Positions 42,389 through 51,075 of a DNA stretch of 64,000 bases are shown here, piece by piece. The stretch's first letter is position 1; the number at the start of each line of letters is the position of its first letter. Source of the DNA: Streptomyces sp. A3M-1-3 (lineage in GTDB: Bacteria > Actinomycetota > Actinomycetes > Streptomycetales > Streptomycetaceae). The notes below the pieces were generated by a model, which did not search any database, had not been told where the DNA came from, and was given only the letters and a program-made list of their open reading frames with translations. A program made the translations under genes and the position numbers. The stretch lies in assembly GCF_024213665.1 (NCBI RefSeq), contig NZ_JANAVP010000009.1, forward strand, positions 62,001 through 126,000, written 5' to 3'.

Positions 42389-43849
42389 GTGACCTCACCT
42401 TCCCCCACCCTGGCCCTCGTGGAGAGCCCGGTTCAGCTCCTCAACGTCCTGGAGTGGGCGTACGCGGAGGCCGCCCGGCACCCGGGCCTGCTCACCGCGG
42501 TCCCACCCCAGCCCACCCGCGGAGCGGCCGGCCCCCCGGCCCCGCCCGCGGCGTTCCCCACGGGGGCCGGCCGCGACCCGGGGTCGCGAGCCCCCGGGCT
42601 CGCCGCCGGGGCGTCCCCCGCGACGACCGGCGGTCTTGTCCCCGAATCCGGCCGTGCCGGGGGCCCCCGGGCCCACGGGGAGGTGTCCGCCGCCGGGCTG
42701 GAGGCCCCATACGGGTCCGAGGCCCGCACCGCGCCTGGCGGCTCCGCCGCGCCCGGCGGCACGTCCCGGCCCGGGGACAGCCCGGCCGAAGCCGGTCGGC
42801 TTCCTGGCGGCGCGGTCGCCGGGCCCGGCCGGGGCGCCCGGCGACCCGCGCCTACCGGAGCCGGGGCGACCGCCACCGCGCCTCGGCTGCGGATCGTCGT
42901 GCTGCCGCCCGTCGATCCCATGTCGCGGGGGCAGCTGCGGCGGATGGCCGCGCTTGCCCTCGACGAGGGCTACGCCGTCGACTGGCAGGAGGCCCGCGGC
43001 GGCGCCGCCGCGCCGCTGAAGGCGCTGGGCGCGCTGGCCGGCGCGCTGCGCCGGGCTCCGCGCATCGTCATCGGCGACCCGTTCTCCCGCTATGTGCAGC
43101 TGCTGCTCACGCTCGCACGGGCCAAGGACGTCGTGGTCGTCGACGACGGCACGGCCACGATGGAGTTCGTCGCCCAGCTGGCCCGTGGCGACCGCCTCGT
43201 GCGCTGGCACCGCAGCGGCGGCCGCGGACTGCGAGGGGCGCGTGACCTCGCGTACGCGCCCGTCGCCGCCTCCGCCCGCCGCCGCCTCACCCCGAAGGCC
43301 CGCCGCCGGGTCGAGGTGTTCACCGCCATGCCGGTCGCCGCGCCGGACGGCATCACGATCCGGGTCAACGACTTCGCCTGGACCCGGTCCCGGTTCGGCC
43401 CGCCCCGCCTCACCAAGGGCACCGACCTGGTGGGAACCTCCCTGGTCGAGACGGGGGTGGTCGAGCCCGGCCGCTATCTGGAAGCGGTACGGACCCTGGC
43501 CCGCACCCACGCCGCCACCCGCTACTTCGCGCACCGCAGGGAGAGCGCCGAGAAGCTCCGCACGCTCAGCGCGGAGACCGGTCTGGAGATCGTCCGGCCC
43601 GATCTGCCGCTGGAGCTGATCGCCCGCCGCGGGCCGGTGGGGCGTACGATCCTGAGCTTTCCGTCCACCGTCGTCCACACCCTGCCGCACGCCCTCGTCG
43701 GCACCGGCGTGACCGTCGCCGTCTGCGACATCGACCCGGCGTGGCTCACGGACCACGCCTCCCCGCGCGCGCAGAGTTTCCTCGCGGGAGTCACCGATAC
43801 GGCCCGGGACGTGCAGCGGCTGACCGCGGCTCCCGCTGGCACCGCCTGA
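42389..43849 (+). CDS. Polysialyltransferase-like protein with long low-complexity insert
   Basis: A 486-residue protein that belongs to the glycopolymer cluster by position and style. LALVESPVQLLNVLEWAY starts it, as in sialyltransferase-like proteins (GT52/polysialyltransferase group), and the C-terminal half has GDPFSRYVQLLLTLARAKDVVVVDDGTATMEF and LSFPSTVVHTLPHALVGTGVTVAVCDIDP, a nucleotide-sugar-dependent GT-B pattern. Residues about 33-165 are a Gly/Pro/Ala tract that I take to be an insertion in the first domain. GTG 42389 follows GAGGAGAA. Substrate unknown; transfer of CMP-nonulosonic acid is likely. Confidence 0.72.
   Translation: MTSPSPTLALVESPVQLLNVLEWAYAEAARHPGLLTAVPPQPTRGAAGPPAPPAAFPTGAGRDPGSRAPGLAAGASPATTGGLVPESGRAGGPRAHGEVSAAGLEAPYGSEARTAPGGSAAPGGTSRPGDSPAEAGRLPGGAVAGPGRGARRPAPTGAGATATAPRLRIVVLPPVDPMSRGQLRRMAALALDEGYAVDWQEARGGAAAPLKALGALAGALRRAPRIVIGDPFSRYVQLLLTLARAKDVVVVDDGTATMEFVAQLARGDRLVRWHRSGGRGLRGARDLAYAPVAASARRRLTPKARRRVEVFTAMPVAAPDGITIRVNDFAWTRSRFGPPRLTKGTDLVGTSLVETGVVEPGRYLEAVRTLARTHAATRYFAHRRESAEKLRTLSAETGLEIVRPDLPLELIARRGPVGRTILSFPSTVVHTLPHALVGTGVTVAVCDIDPAWLTDHASPRAQSFLAGVTDTARDVQRLTAAPAGTA
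42486..42882 (+). repeat. Gly/Pro/Ala-rich insert in the sialyltransferase-like gene
   Basis: About 132 codons encode a low-complexity run between AYAEAARHP and PRLRIVVLPPVDP, where a compact beta-alpha unit would otherwise be continuous. It is richer in Gly and Pro than any other gene nearby and GC content is extreme. The frame is preserved. Confidence 0.65.
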
Positions 43850-44005
43850 AGCCGGAGGTAAGCGCGGGGTACGCTCAAAGGGCGGTGAAGCTTACCCACA
43901 CGCCCAGTCGGTCATGCACCGCGCGGCCAGCTTTCTTCGCCTAACGGGTTGAAGTTTTGTTGATCGATGGCCAGTTGACCGCTTGATGGGCCTACCCTGC
44001 AACAG
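43850..44005. other. Intergenic gap upstream of the amidohydrolase
   Basis: The 156 bases contain no gene. The last 60 bases are relatively AT-rich (GGTTGAAGTTTTGTTGATC) and presumably carry the promoter of the amidohydrolase; TACCCT at 43993-43998 fits a -10. Confidence 0.4.
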
Positions 44006-45241
44006 GTGAACCAGTTGATGTACCGCGAGTCCGAAGCCGACCTGCCCGGGGAAGCGGCACTGCCCGGCACGCTGCCGGAGAGCCTGCGTGCCGAGCTGAT
44101 CGCCTTCCGCCGCGACCTGCACATGCACCCGGAGCTGGGCAACCAGGAGTTCCGTACCACCGCGGCGATCAAGGCCCGGCTCGAACAGGCCGGTCTGAAG
44201 CCCCGCGTCCTGGACGCCGGAACGGGCCTGATCTGCGACATCGGCACCTGGGACGGACTGCGCCCCATGCTGGCCATCCGCGCGGACATCGACGCACTGC
44301 CCATCCCCGACGCCAAGGTGGGCGTGCCCTACCGCTCCACCGTCCCGGACCGCGCCCACGCCTGCGGCCACGACGTGCACACCACCACCGTGCTCGGCGC
44401 CGGCCTGGTCCTGGCCAACCTGGACCGGCAGGGGCTGCTGCCGCGGCCGGTACGGCTGATCTTCCAGGCCGCCGAGGAGATCATGCCCGGCGGCGCCTCC
44501 GACGCCATCGCCTCCGGCGTCATGGAGGGTGTCGGCAAGATCATCGCGGTGCACTGCGACCCCAGGGTCGAGGTCGGCAAGGTCGGGCTGAAGCACGGTG
44601 CGATCACCTCCGCCTGCGACCGGCTCGAGGTCACCCTGACCGGCGCCGGCGGCCACACCGCGCGCCCCCACCTGACCACCGACCTGGTCACCGCCGCCGC
44701 CAAGGTGGTGTCCGAGGTCCCGGCGCTGCTGGGCCGCCGGGTGGACGCCCGCGCTGGCCTCTCGGTCACCTGGGGCCGGATCGAGGCCGGCCACGCGTGC
44801 AACGTCATCCCGATGCACGCCGAGCTGTCCGGCACGGTCCGCTGCCTGGACCTGCACGCCTGGCGCGACGCACCGGACCTGGTGCACGCGGCGATCGACG
44901 AGATCGCGACCCTCCACCGGGCCAAGTCGGAGATCAACTACGTCCGGGGCGTCCCGCCCGTCGTCAACGACCCCGCCGTGTCCGATCTGCTGGGCGACGC
45001 GATGATCGCGCGCCGCGGACCGTATGCGATCGAGGACACCGAACAGAGCCTGGGCGGCGAGGACTTCTCCTGGTATCTGGAGCTCGTTCCGGGCGCGATG
45101 GCCCGCCTCGGGGTGCGTACGCCGGGCGACCCGGTCCGACGGGACCTGCACCGCGGCGACTTCGACGCGGACGAGGGCGCGATCCAGGCGGGAGTGGAGC
45201 TGTTCACGGCGGCCGCACTGCTCGACGGTATGCGGGGATAA
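44006..45241 (+). CDS. M20-family amidohydrolase
   Basis: A 411-residue metallopeptidase of family M20 (amidohydrolase/hippurate hydrolase type). Ligand and catalytic motifs are RDLHMHPELGNQEF, ADIDALPIPD, HACGHDVHTTT, FQAAEEIMPGG and LGGEDFSWYLE, with the dimerisation lid between. It hydrolyses N-acyl amino acids or similar amides in the cytoplasm; the substrate is unknown. GTG 44006 is preferred to ATG 44018; TACCCT (43993-43998) ends seven bases upstream, so a leaderless transcript is possible. It stands alone before the nucleoside transporter operon. Confidence 0.85.
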   Translation: MNQLMYRESEADLPGEAALPGTLPESLRAELIAFRRDLHMHPELGNQEFRTTAAIKARLEQAGLKPRVLDAGTGLICDIGTWDGLRPMLAIRADIDALPIPDAKVGVPYRSTVPDRAHACGHDVHTTTVLGAGLVLANLDRQGLLPRPVRLIFQAAEEIMPGGASDAIASGVMEGVGKIIAVHCDPRVEVGKVGLKHGAITSACDRLEVTLTGAGGHTARPHLTTDLVTAAAKVVSEVPALLGRRVDARAGLSVTWGRIEAGHACNVIPMHAELSGTVRCLDLHAWRDAPDLVHAAIDEIATLHRAKSEINYVRGVPPVVNDPAVSDLLGDAMIARRGPYAIEDTEQSLGGEDFSWYLELVPGAMARLGVRTPGDPVRRDLHRGDFDADEGAIQAGVELFTAAALLDGMRG

Positions 45242-45320
45242 CGGCGCTCCGGCCATTCCGGCCGCGTGGCCTGTTCGCGACGATCCGATAACGACTCATG
45301 AACGGGCCTTTAACTGACAT

Positions 45321-45332
45321 CTACGCGCGTTA
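45321..45332. promoter_or_regulatory. Operator-like CTACGCGCGTTA in the BMP-gene promoter
   Basis: CTACGCGCGTTA matches the palindrome CTACGCGCGTAG at 10 of 12 positions and overlaps a candidate -10 (TACGAT, 45331-45336). It lies 60 bases before the BMP lipoprotein gene. The perfect palindrome recurs at 46531-46542 and 57760-57771, each next to a nucleoside gene. Confidence 0.55.
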
Positions 45333-45391
45333 CGATCGCGGCGAAACCAGCGCCGGAAGTGGCGCTTGGGTCAGGTTGAAGGAGCGTCCCA

Positions 45392-46435
45392 GTGCGCCGG
45401 GTATCCAAGATCAGCGCCGCGTGTGCCATCACCGCGGCTCTTGCGCTCACCGCCACCGCTTGCGGCGAGTCGTCCACCGAGTCCACCGGCTCGGATGGCG
45501 AGAAGAAGCTCAAGATCGGCATGGCCTACGACGTCGGCGGCCGTGGCGACAACTCATTCAACGACTCCGCGGCCCGCGGTCTGGACAAGGCCGAGGCCGA
45601 GTTCGACGCGGAGACCAAGGAGCTCACCGCCAAGACCGGTGAGACCCCGGCCGACCGCGAGACGCGCCTCGCCTCGCTCGCCGAGGGCGGCTTCAACCCC
45701 GTCATCGGCGTCGGCTTCGCGTACAAGGACGCGATCGACAAGGTCGCCGCGAAGTTCCCCGACACCACCTTCGGCCTGGTCGACTCGGTCTCCGAGGCGA
45801 AGAACGTCAACAGCATCGTCTTCACCGAGGAGCAGGGCTCCTACCTCGCCGGTGTCGCGGCCGCGCTGAAGTCGAAGGACGGCAAGGTCGGCTTCATCGG
45901 CGGCGTCGACCTCCCGCTGATCAAGAAGTTCGCCGCGGGCTTCGAGCAGGGCGTCCTGGAGACCAACCCGAAGGCCTCGGTCCAGATCCAGTACCTGACC
46001 ACCGGATCGGACCTCTCCGGCTTCGGCAGCCCGGACAAGGGCAAGGCCGCCGCCAAGGGCATGCTCGACAAGGGCATCGACGTCATCTACGCGGCGGCGG
46101 GCGGCTCCGGTGCCGGCGCGATCGAGGCCGTGGCGGCCCAGCCGGGCGCCTGGGCGATCGGCGTCGACTCCGACCAGGCCAAGGACCCGGCGCTCGCCAA
46201 GTACGCCGACTCGATCCTGACCTCGGTCGTCAAGAACGTCGACACCGGTGTCTACAACCTGGCCAAGTCCGTCCATGACGGCAAGCCGCTGACCGGCGTG
46301 ACCGCGTACTCCCTGGCCAAGGACGGCGTCAGCCTCACCACCACGGGTGACCACCTCAAGGACATCCAGGCCAAGATCGACGAGGCCAAGAAGAAGATCG
46401 TCGACGGCACCATCAAGGTGAAGACGACCACCTGA
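45392..46435 (+). CDS. BMP-family nucleoside-binding lipoprotein
   Basis: A 347-residue basic membrane protein (BMP/PnrA-like) substrate-binding lipoprotein. The signal peptide ends in a TATAC lipobox (Cys near residue 24). The family features are IGMAYDVGGRGDNSFNDSAARGL, GVGFAYKDAID, and GKVGFIGGVDLPLIKKFAAGFEQG, and YAAAGGSGAGAIEA. Such proteins bind purine or pyrimidine nucleosides outside the membrane and deliver them to the ABC permeases encoded just downstream. GTG 45392 has AAGGAGCG upstream. A hairpin after the gene and an operator-like palindrome before it suggest separate tuning of its expression. Confidence 0.9.
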   Translation: MRRVSKISAACAITAALALTATACGESSTESTGSDGEKKLKIGMAYDVGGRGDNSFNDSAARGLDKAEAEFDAETKELTAKTGETPADRETRLASLAEGGFNPVIGVGFAYKDAIDKVAAKFPDTTFGLVDSVSEAKNVNSIVFTEEQGSYLAGVAAALKSKDGKVGFIGGVDLPLIKKFAAGFEQGVLETNPKASVQIQYLTTGSDLSGFGSPDKGKAAAKGMLDKGIDVIYAAAGGSGAGAIEAVAAQPGAWAIGVDSDQAKDPALAKYADSILTSVVKNVDTGVYNLAKSVHDGKPLTGVTAYSLAKDGVSLTTTGDHLKDIQAKIDEAKKKIVDGTIKVKTTT

Positions 46436-46448
46436 CCGGCCTGTTGAC

Positions 46449-46490
46449 CGGGGCCCGTGGGAGTGGCTTCTGCCGCTTCCCCGGGCCCCG
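46449..46490 (+). terminator. GC hairpin between the BMP and ATPase genes
   Basis: CGGGGCCCG (from 46449) pairs with CGGGCCCCG (to 46490), extended by GGGA/TCCC after a one-base bulge, loop about 15 bases. It would reduce transcription from the abundant lipoprotein gene into the transporter genes. Confidence 0.6.
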
Positions 46491-46529
46491 CCTCACGTAC
46501 GGCGTCGGACAGTTTCTTTTTCTCGCTGC

Positions 46530-46543
46530 GCTACGCGCGTAGC
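46530..46543. promoter_or_regulatory. Perfect palindrome GCTACGCGCGTAGC upstream of the nucleoside ABC ATPase
   Basis: A 14-base perfect palindrome that contains CTACGCGCGTAG, 73 bases before the ATPase coding start, in an AT-richer stretch with TAATTT (46560-46565) as a possible -10. The same core occurs in the promoters of the BMP gene (imperfect) and adenosine deaminase. The central CG is typical of LacI-type operators. Confidence 0.62.
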
Positions 46544-46615
46544 ATGCCGCCGAACGCGGTAATTTTCGCCCCCACCGCCCCCGCTCCCTCCGCCTCCTGC
46601 CTAGGAGAGTGCGCC

Positions 46616-48205
46616 ATCAAAGCGTCAAGCAGTCCCCATGCCGTAGAGCTCCGCGGCATCACCAAGCGATTCCCCGGAGTCGTGGCCAACCACGACATCG
46701 ACATCACCGTGCGCAGAGGAACCGTCCATGCCCTCGTGGGCGAGAACGGCGCCGGCAAGTCCACTCTGATGAAGATCCTTTACGGCATGCAGAAGCCGGA
46801 CGAGGGCACCATCGCGGTGGACGGCGAACAGGTCTCCTTCCACAACCCCGGTGACGCGATCGCCCGCGGCATCGGCATGGTGCACCAGCACTTCATGCTC
46901 GCGGACAACCTCACCGTCCTCGAGAACGTCGTGCTCGGCTCGGAGAAGCTGTACGGCATCGGGGACAAGGCCCGCGCGAAGATCAAGGAGATCTCCGGCG
47001 CGTACGGGCTGGGCGTACGGCCCGACGTCCTCGTCGAGGACCTGGGCGTCGCCGACCGCCAGCGCGTGGAGATCCTCAAGGTCCTCTACCGGGGCGCCCG
47101 CACGTTGATCCTCGACGAGCCGACCGCAGTCCTCGTCCCGCAGGAGGTCGACGCGCTCTTCGACAACCTCCGCGAACTCAAGGCCGAGGGCCTGACCGTC
47201 ATCTTCATCTCCCACAAGCTGGGCGAGGTGCTGTCGGTCGCCGACGAGATCACCGTGATCCGCCGCGGCACGACCGTGGGCAACGCCGACCCGAAGACGG
47301 TCACCACCAAACAGCTCGCCGAACTCATGGTCGGCAGCGAGCTTCCCTCGCCCGAGACCCGCGAGTCGACCGTCACCGACGTACCGATGCTCCAGGTCCA
47401 GGACCTGCGGCTGACGGCCACCGACCCCGACGGTGTCGTCCGCGCGGTGCTCGACGGCATCAGCTTCACCATCCACAAGGGTGAGGTGCTGGGCATCGCC
47501 GGCGTCGAGGGCAACGGCCAGTCGGAACTGGTCGAGGCGATCATGGGCATGCGCACGCTGGACAGCGGCGCCCTCACCCTGGACACCGCCGACATCTCGC
47601 ACACCCCGACGCGCAAGCGCCGCGAGGACGGGATGGGCGTGATCCCCGAGGACCGCCACCGGCACGGCCTGCTGCTCGAAGCCCCGCTGTGGGAGAACCG
47701 CATCCTCGGCCACGTCACCGAACGCCCCAACAGCAAGGGCGCGTTCCTCGACCTGAAGGCCGCGCGCGCCGACACCGAGCGGATCGTGCGCGAGTACGAC
47801 GTCCGTACCCCCGGCATCGAGGTCACCGCGGCCTCGCTCTCCGGCGGCAACCAGCAGAAGCTGATCGTCGGCCGCGAGATGAGCCACCACCCCAAGCTGC
47901 TGATCGCCGCGCACCCCACCCGGGGCGTGGACGTCGGCGCGCAGGCGCAGATCTGGGACCAGATCCGCGAGGCGCGCCACGAGGGCCTGGCGGTGCTGCT
48001 GATCTCCGCCGACCTGGACGAACTGATCGGTCTCTCCGACAGCCTGCGTGTCATGTACCGCGGACGCCTGGTCGCCGACGCCGACCCCGCCACCATCACC
48101 CCGGAGGAGCTGGGTTCGGCCATGACCGGCGCGGCCACCGGCCATCTCGAGCACCCGCACGGCAACGGCGCCGGCGACCCCGCAGACGGGGGAGAGGACC
48201 GATGA
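46616..48205 (+). CDS. Nucleoside ABC transporter ATP-binding protein (double NBD)
   Basis: A 529-residue ATPase with two nucleotide-binding domains fused, as is usual for BMP/YufO-type transporters. First domain: Walker A GENGAGKST and Walker B LILDEPTAV. Second domain: degenerate GVEGNGQSEL, the signature LSGGNQQKL and LIAAHPTRGVDVGA. ATC 46616 is the position where homologues, from memory, begin (M/V-x-ASSSP-AVELRGI), and AGGAGA lies seven bases upstream of it. No ATG, GTG or TTG occurs there; the next in-frame start upstream is ATG 46541, in a non-coding-looking leader. The stop overlaps the permease ATG (ATGA). Confidence 0.87.
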   Translation: MKASSSPHAVELRGITKRFPGVVANHDIDITVRRGTVHALVGENGAGKSTLMKILYGMQKPDEGTIAVDGEQVSFHNPGDAIARGIGMVHQHFMLADNLTVLENVVLGSEKLYGIGDKARAKIKEISGAYGLGVRPDVLVEDLGVADRQRVEILKVLYRGARTLILDEPTAVLVPQEVDALFDNLRELKAEGLTVIFISHKLGEVLSVADEITVIRRGTTVGNADPKTVTTKQLAELMVGSELPSPETRESTVTDVPMLQVQDLRLTATDPDGVVRAVLDGISFTIHKGEVLGIAGVEGNGQSELVEAIMGMRTLDSGALTLDTADISHTPTRKRREDGMGVIPEDRHRHGLLLEAPLWENRILGHVTERPNSKGAFLDLKAARADTERIVREYDVRTPGIEVTAASLSGGNQQKLIVGREMSHHPKLLIAAHPTRGVDVGAQAQIWDQIREARHEGLAVLLISADLDELIGLSDSLRVMYRGRLVADADPATITPEELGSAMTGAATGHLEHPHGNGAGDPADGGEDR

Positions 48206-49314
48206 AGAAGTTCGACAAGGAGCGGCTGCTCCTGGGGCTCGCGGCCCCTGTACTCGCGATCGTCGTCGCGTTCCTGGTGACGGCCCTGGTGCTGGCCGCA
48301 ACGGGCAAGGAGCCGTTCAACGCCTTCGGCATCATGTTCGACTACGGCCTGAAGTCGGACAGCCAGGTCTACATCCTGAACAAGGGAACGACGTACTACC
48401 TGGCGGGTCTCGCGGTGGCCATCGGCTTCCGTATGAACCTGTTCAACATCGGCGTCGACGGCCAGTACCGCCTGGCGGCCTTCTTCGCCGCCGCGGTCGG
48501 CGGCGCGCTGACCCTCCCGGGCATCCTCCAGATCCCGCTGATCATCCTCACCGCGATGATCGTCGGCGCGATGTGGGCCGGTATCGCCGGTGTCCTGAAG
48601 GTCACCCGCGGCGTCAGCGAGGTCGTCTCGACCATCATGCTGAACGCGATCGCCACCGCGATCATCGGCTACCTGCTCCAGGTGGGCCGGCTCGGCCACC
48701 TGGACGAGGCCGGTACGAAGATCTCCACGGACCCGCTCCCGGAGTCCGCCCACTTCTTCGAGTTCCCGACCACGCCCACCCCGGTCTGGGGCTTCATCGT
48801 GATCGCGGTCATCGCGGGCGTGGCGTACTGGTTCACGCTCTCGCGCACCCGGTTCGGCTACGACCTGCGCACGGTCGGCCAGTCCGGCTCAGCGGCCGAG
48901 GCCAGCGGCGTCAACGTGAAGAAGATGGTCGTCACCTCCATGCTGATCTCCGGCGCCATGGCCGGTCTGATCGGCATGCCGACGCTGCTCAACGACTCGT
49001 TCGAGTACAGCGGCGACTTCCCGCTCGGCATCGGCTTCACCGGTATCGCCATCGCCCTGCTCGGCCGCAACCACCCGATCGGCATCGCGCTCGGCGCGCT
49101 GCTGTGGGCCTTCCTGGAGCGCGGCACCGGCAAGCTCGAATTCGAGGGCTACGACAAGGAGATCGTCGGCGTCATCCAGGGCGTGATCGTCCTGTGCGTC
49201 GTCATCGCGTACGAAGTGGTCCGCCGCTTCGGCCTCAAGCGCCAGCAGCGGCAGGTCGGCGAGAAGCTCGCCGCCCAGGCCCGTAACTCCGACCAGCAGG
49301 AGGTGTCGGCGTGA
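48202..49314 (+). CDS. Nucleoside ABC transporter permease (first)
   Basis: A 370-residue polytopic permease of the BMP/nucleoside type (BPD_transp_2 family) with about nine or ten helices. Recognisable blocks are FRMNLFNIGVDGQYRLAAFFAA, TRGVSEVVSTIMLNAIA and LGRNHPIGIALGALLWAFLERG. It forms the channel with the second permease. ATG 48202 overlaps the ATPase stop; its own stop overlaps the next GTG (GTGA), so translation is coupled. The C-terminal tail is charged. Confidence 0.91.
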   Translation: MKKFDKERLLLGLAAPVLAIVVAFLVTALVLAATGKEPFNAFGIMFDYGLKSDSQVYILNKGTTYYLAGLAVAIGFRMNLFNIGVDGQYRLAAFFAAAVGGALTLPGILQIPLIILTAMIVGAMWAGIAGVLKVTRGVSEVVSTIMLNAIATAIIGYLLQVGRLGHLDEAGTKISTDPLPESAHFFEFPTTPTPVWGFIVIAVIAGVAYWFTLSRTRFGYDLRTVGQSGSAAEASGVNVKKMVVTSMLISGAMAGLIGMPTLLNDSFEYSGDFPLGIGFTGIAIALLGRNHPIGIALGALLWAFLERGTGKLEFEGYDKEIVGVIQGVIVLCVVIAYEVVRRFGLKRQQRQVGEKLAAQARNSDQQEVSA

Positions 49315-50600
49315 CCGCCACGGCGACTTCCACCCCGCCGCCCGCCGCACCCAAGGTGTCCGGCGGCAAGGGCGGCCGCACCCGCCTGTCCTTCCCCGTC
49401 ATCCTGCTGATCATCGCCGCCGGCCTGATCGCGCTGTCCGCGGTGCGTGCCATCACGGGCGCCGAGGACCTCACCGGCGCCGGCCAGATCAGCGCGGCCC
49501 TCTCCATGGCCGTACCGATCGGCCTCGCCGGTCTCGGCGGCCTGTGGGCGGAGCGGGCCGGTGTGGTCAACATCGGCCTCGAAGGCATGATGATCCTTGG
49601 CACCTTCTTCGGTGCCTGGGCCGGCTGGCAGACCAGCCCGTGGCTGGGTGTGCTCGCCGGTGTGCTCGGCGGCATGTTCGGCGGCCTGCTGCACGCGATC
49701 GCCACCGTCACCTTCGGTGTCGACCACATCATCTCGGGTATCGCGATCAACATCCTGGCGGTCGGTGTCACCACCTACTTCGCCAAGCTGTGGTTCAACA
49801 CCGGTGAGGCGGCCGAGCGCGGCGGCAGCCCCAAGCAGTCCCCGCCGGCCGAGGACATCACCTCGATCACCGTGCCCGGACTCTCCGACTGGCTGGCCTC
49901 GATCGAGAAACACCACTGGTTCTTCGTCTCCGACCTGGCGGGCATCCTCGGCGGCCTCGTCACCAACCTGTCGCTGCTGACGATCGTGGCCGCGCTGCTC
50001 TTCGCCGCCACCTTCTGGGTGCTGTGGAAGACCGCGTTCGGCCTCCGGCTGCGGTCCTGCGGTGAGAACCCGATCGCCGCGGAGTCCCTCGGCGTCAACG
50101 TCTACACGTACAAGTACATCGCGGTGATCATCTCCGGCGGTATGGCCGGCCTCGGCGGCGCCTTCCTCTCCCTGGTCACCTCGCACATCTACAACGAGGG
50201 CCAGACCGGCGGCCGCGGCTACATCGGCCTCGCCGCGATGATCTTCGGCAACTGGCGTCCCGGCGGACTCGCCATGGGCGCGGGCCTGTTCGGCTTCGCC
50301 GACGCGCTCCAGCTGCGGGCCGGCGGCCAGTCCGTCCACGCCCTGCTCCTGCTGCTGGTCGTACTGCTCGTGGGTCTGGCGCTGTGGAAGCTCTACCGCA
50401 AGAGCTACCGGGTGGCCGCGATCAGCGGGGTCATCGCCGCGGGTGTCCTGGTCTGGTACCTCGGTACGGACACGGTGCCCACCGAGTTCGTGAGCGCCAC
50501 GCCGTACGTCGTCACGCTGCTCGTCCTCTCGCTGTCCGCGCAGCGGCTGCGGATGCCGAAGGCGGACGGTATGCGGTACCGGAAGGGCCAGGGCAAGTGA
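49311..50600 (+). CDS. Nucleoside ABC transporter permease (second)
   Basis: A 429-residue permease, partner of the first. An N-terminal Pro/Ala tail precedes the first helix; the family blocks GLWAERAGVVNIGLEGMMILGTFFGAWAG, GVDHIISGIAINILAVG, and RSCGENPIAAESLGVNV are clear, followed by YIGLAAMIFGNWRPGG. About ten helices are expected, with a longer C-terminal extension than many relatives. GTG 49311 overlaps the previous stop as GTGA. The gene ends with a GTGA overlap into cytidine deaminase, so imported nucleosides can be processed by a co-expressed enzyme. Confidence 0.9.
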   Translation: MTATATSTPPPAAPKVSGGKGGRTRLSFPVILLIIAAGLIALSAVRAITGAEDLTGAGQISAALSMAVPIGLAGLGGLWAERAGVVNIGLEGMMILGTFFGAWAGWQTSPWLGVLAGVLGGMFGGLLHAIATVTFGVDHIISGIAINILAVGVTTYFAKLWFNTGEAAERGGSPKQSPPAEDITSITVPGLSDWLASIEKHHWFFVSDLAGILGGLVTNLSLLTIVAALLFAATFWVLWKTAFGLRLRSCGENPIAAESLGVNVYTYKYIAVIISGGMAGLGGAFLSLVTSHIYNEGQTGGRGYIGLAAMIFGNWRPGGLAMGAGLFGFADALQLRAGGQSVHALLLLLVVLLVGLALWKLYRKSYRVAAISGVIAAGVLVWYLGTDTVPTEFVSATPYVVTLLVLSLSAQRLRMPKADGMRYRKGQGK

Positions 50601-50995
50601 CGCGGGCCGCGACCGTCGACTGGAAAGCCCTGCGGGCGGCGGCCCGGGACGCCATGTCCCGTGCGTACGCCCCGTATTCGGGCTTCCCGGTCGGCGCCGC
50701 CGCCCTCGTCGACGACGGCCGCACGGTCGTCGGCTGCAATGTCGAGAACGCCTCGTACGGTCTCGGCCTGTGCGCCGAGTGCGGGCTGGTCTCCCAGCTC
50801 CAGGCGACCGGCGGCGGCCGGCTGACCCACTTCGTCTGCGTGGACGGCCAGGGCGAGATCCTGGTGCCGTGCGGGCGCTGCCGGCAGCTGCTGTTCGAAT
50901 TCGGCGACGGTGAGCTGCTGTTGGAGACGCCGGAAGGCATCCGCACGCTCGCCGAAATGCTGCCGCAGGCCTTCGGCCCGCACCACCTCTCGTAG
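50597..50995 (+). CDS. cdd: Cytidine deaminase
   Basis: A 132-residue zinc-dependent cytidine deaminase that turns cytidine or deoxycytidine into uridine or deoxyuridine. The zinc ligands and catalytic Glu are in Cys59-Ala-Glu61 (tetrameric, all-Cys type) and PCGRC (Cys92, Cys95); the substrate-binding FPVGAAALVDDG and NVENASYG motifs precede them. GTG 50597 overlaps the permease stop by four bases. Placement directly after a nucleoside permease and before thymidine phosphorylase points to pyrimidine nucleoside salvage. Confidence 0.93.
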   Translation: MTRAATVDWKALRAAARDAMSRAYAPYSGFPVGAAALVDDGRTVVGCNVENASYGLGLCAECGLVSQLQATGGGRLTHFVCVDGQGEILVPCGRCRQLLFEFGDGELLLETPEGIRTLAEMLPQAFGPHHLS

Positions 50996-51028
50996 ATCCT
51001 TCTCAGTAACGGATCCTCCTTAAGTAAC

Positions 51029-51058
51029 GCGGCCCTTCCGCTCCGGCGGAGGGGCCGC
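51029..51058 (+). terminator. Hairpin in the cdd-deoA gap, next to the deoA ribosome-binding site
   Basis: GCGGCCC-T-TCCGC pairs with GCGGA-G-GGGCCGC around a TCCG loop. It ends just before GGAAGGA, the ribosome-binding site of the phosphorylase gene. It may lower readthrough from cdd or modulate access to the ribosome-binding site. A short repeat (AGTAACG) flanks GGATCCTCCTTA upstream. Confidence 0.5.
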
Positions 51059-51075
51059 CCGGAAGGAAGCCCACC

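Noticed and set aside
46625..48301. A 558-codon minus-strand frame opposite the ABC ATPase
   Set aside because: Antisense shadow of the nucleotide-binding domains; no ribosome-binding site or recognisable domain.
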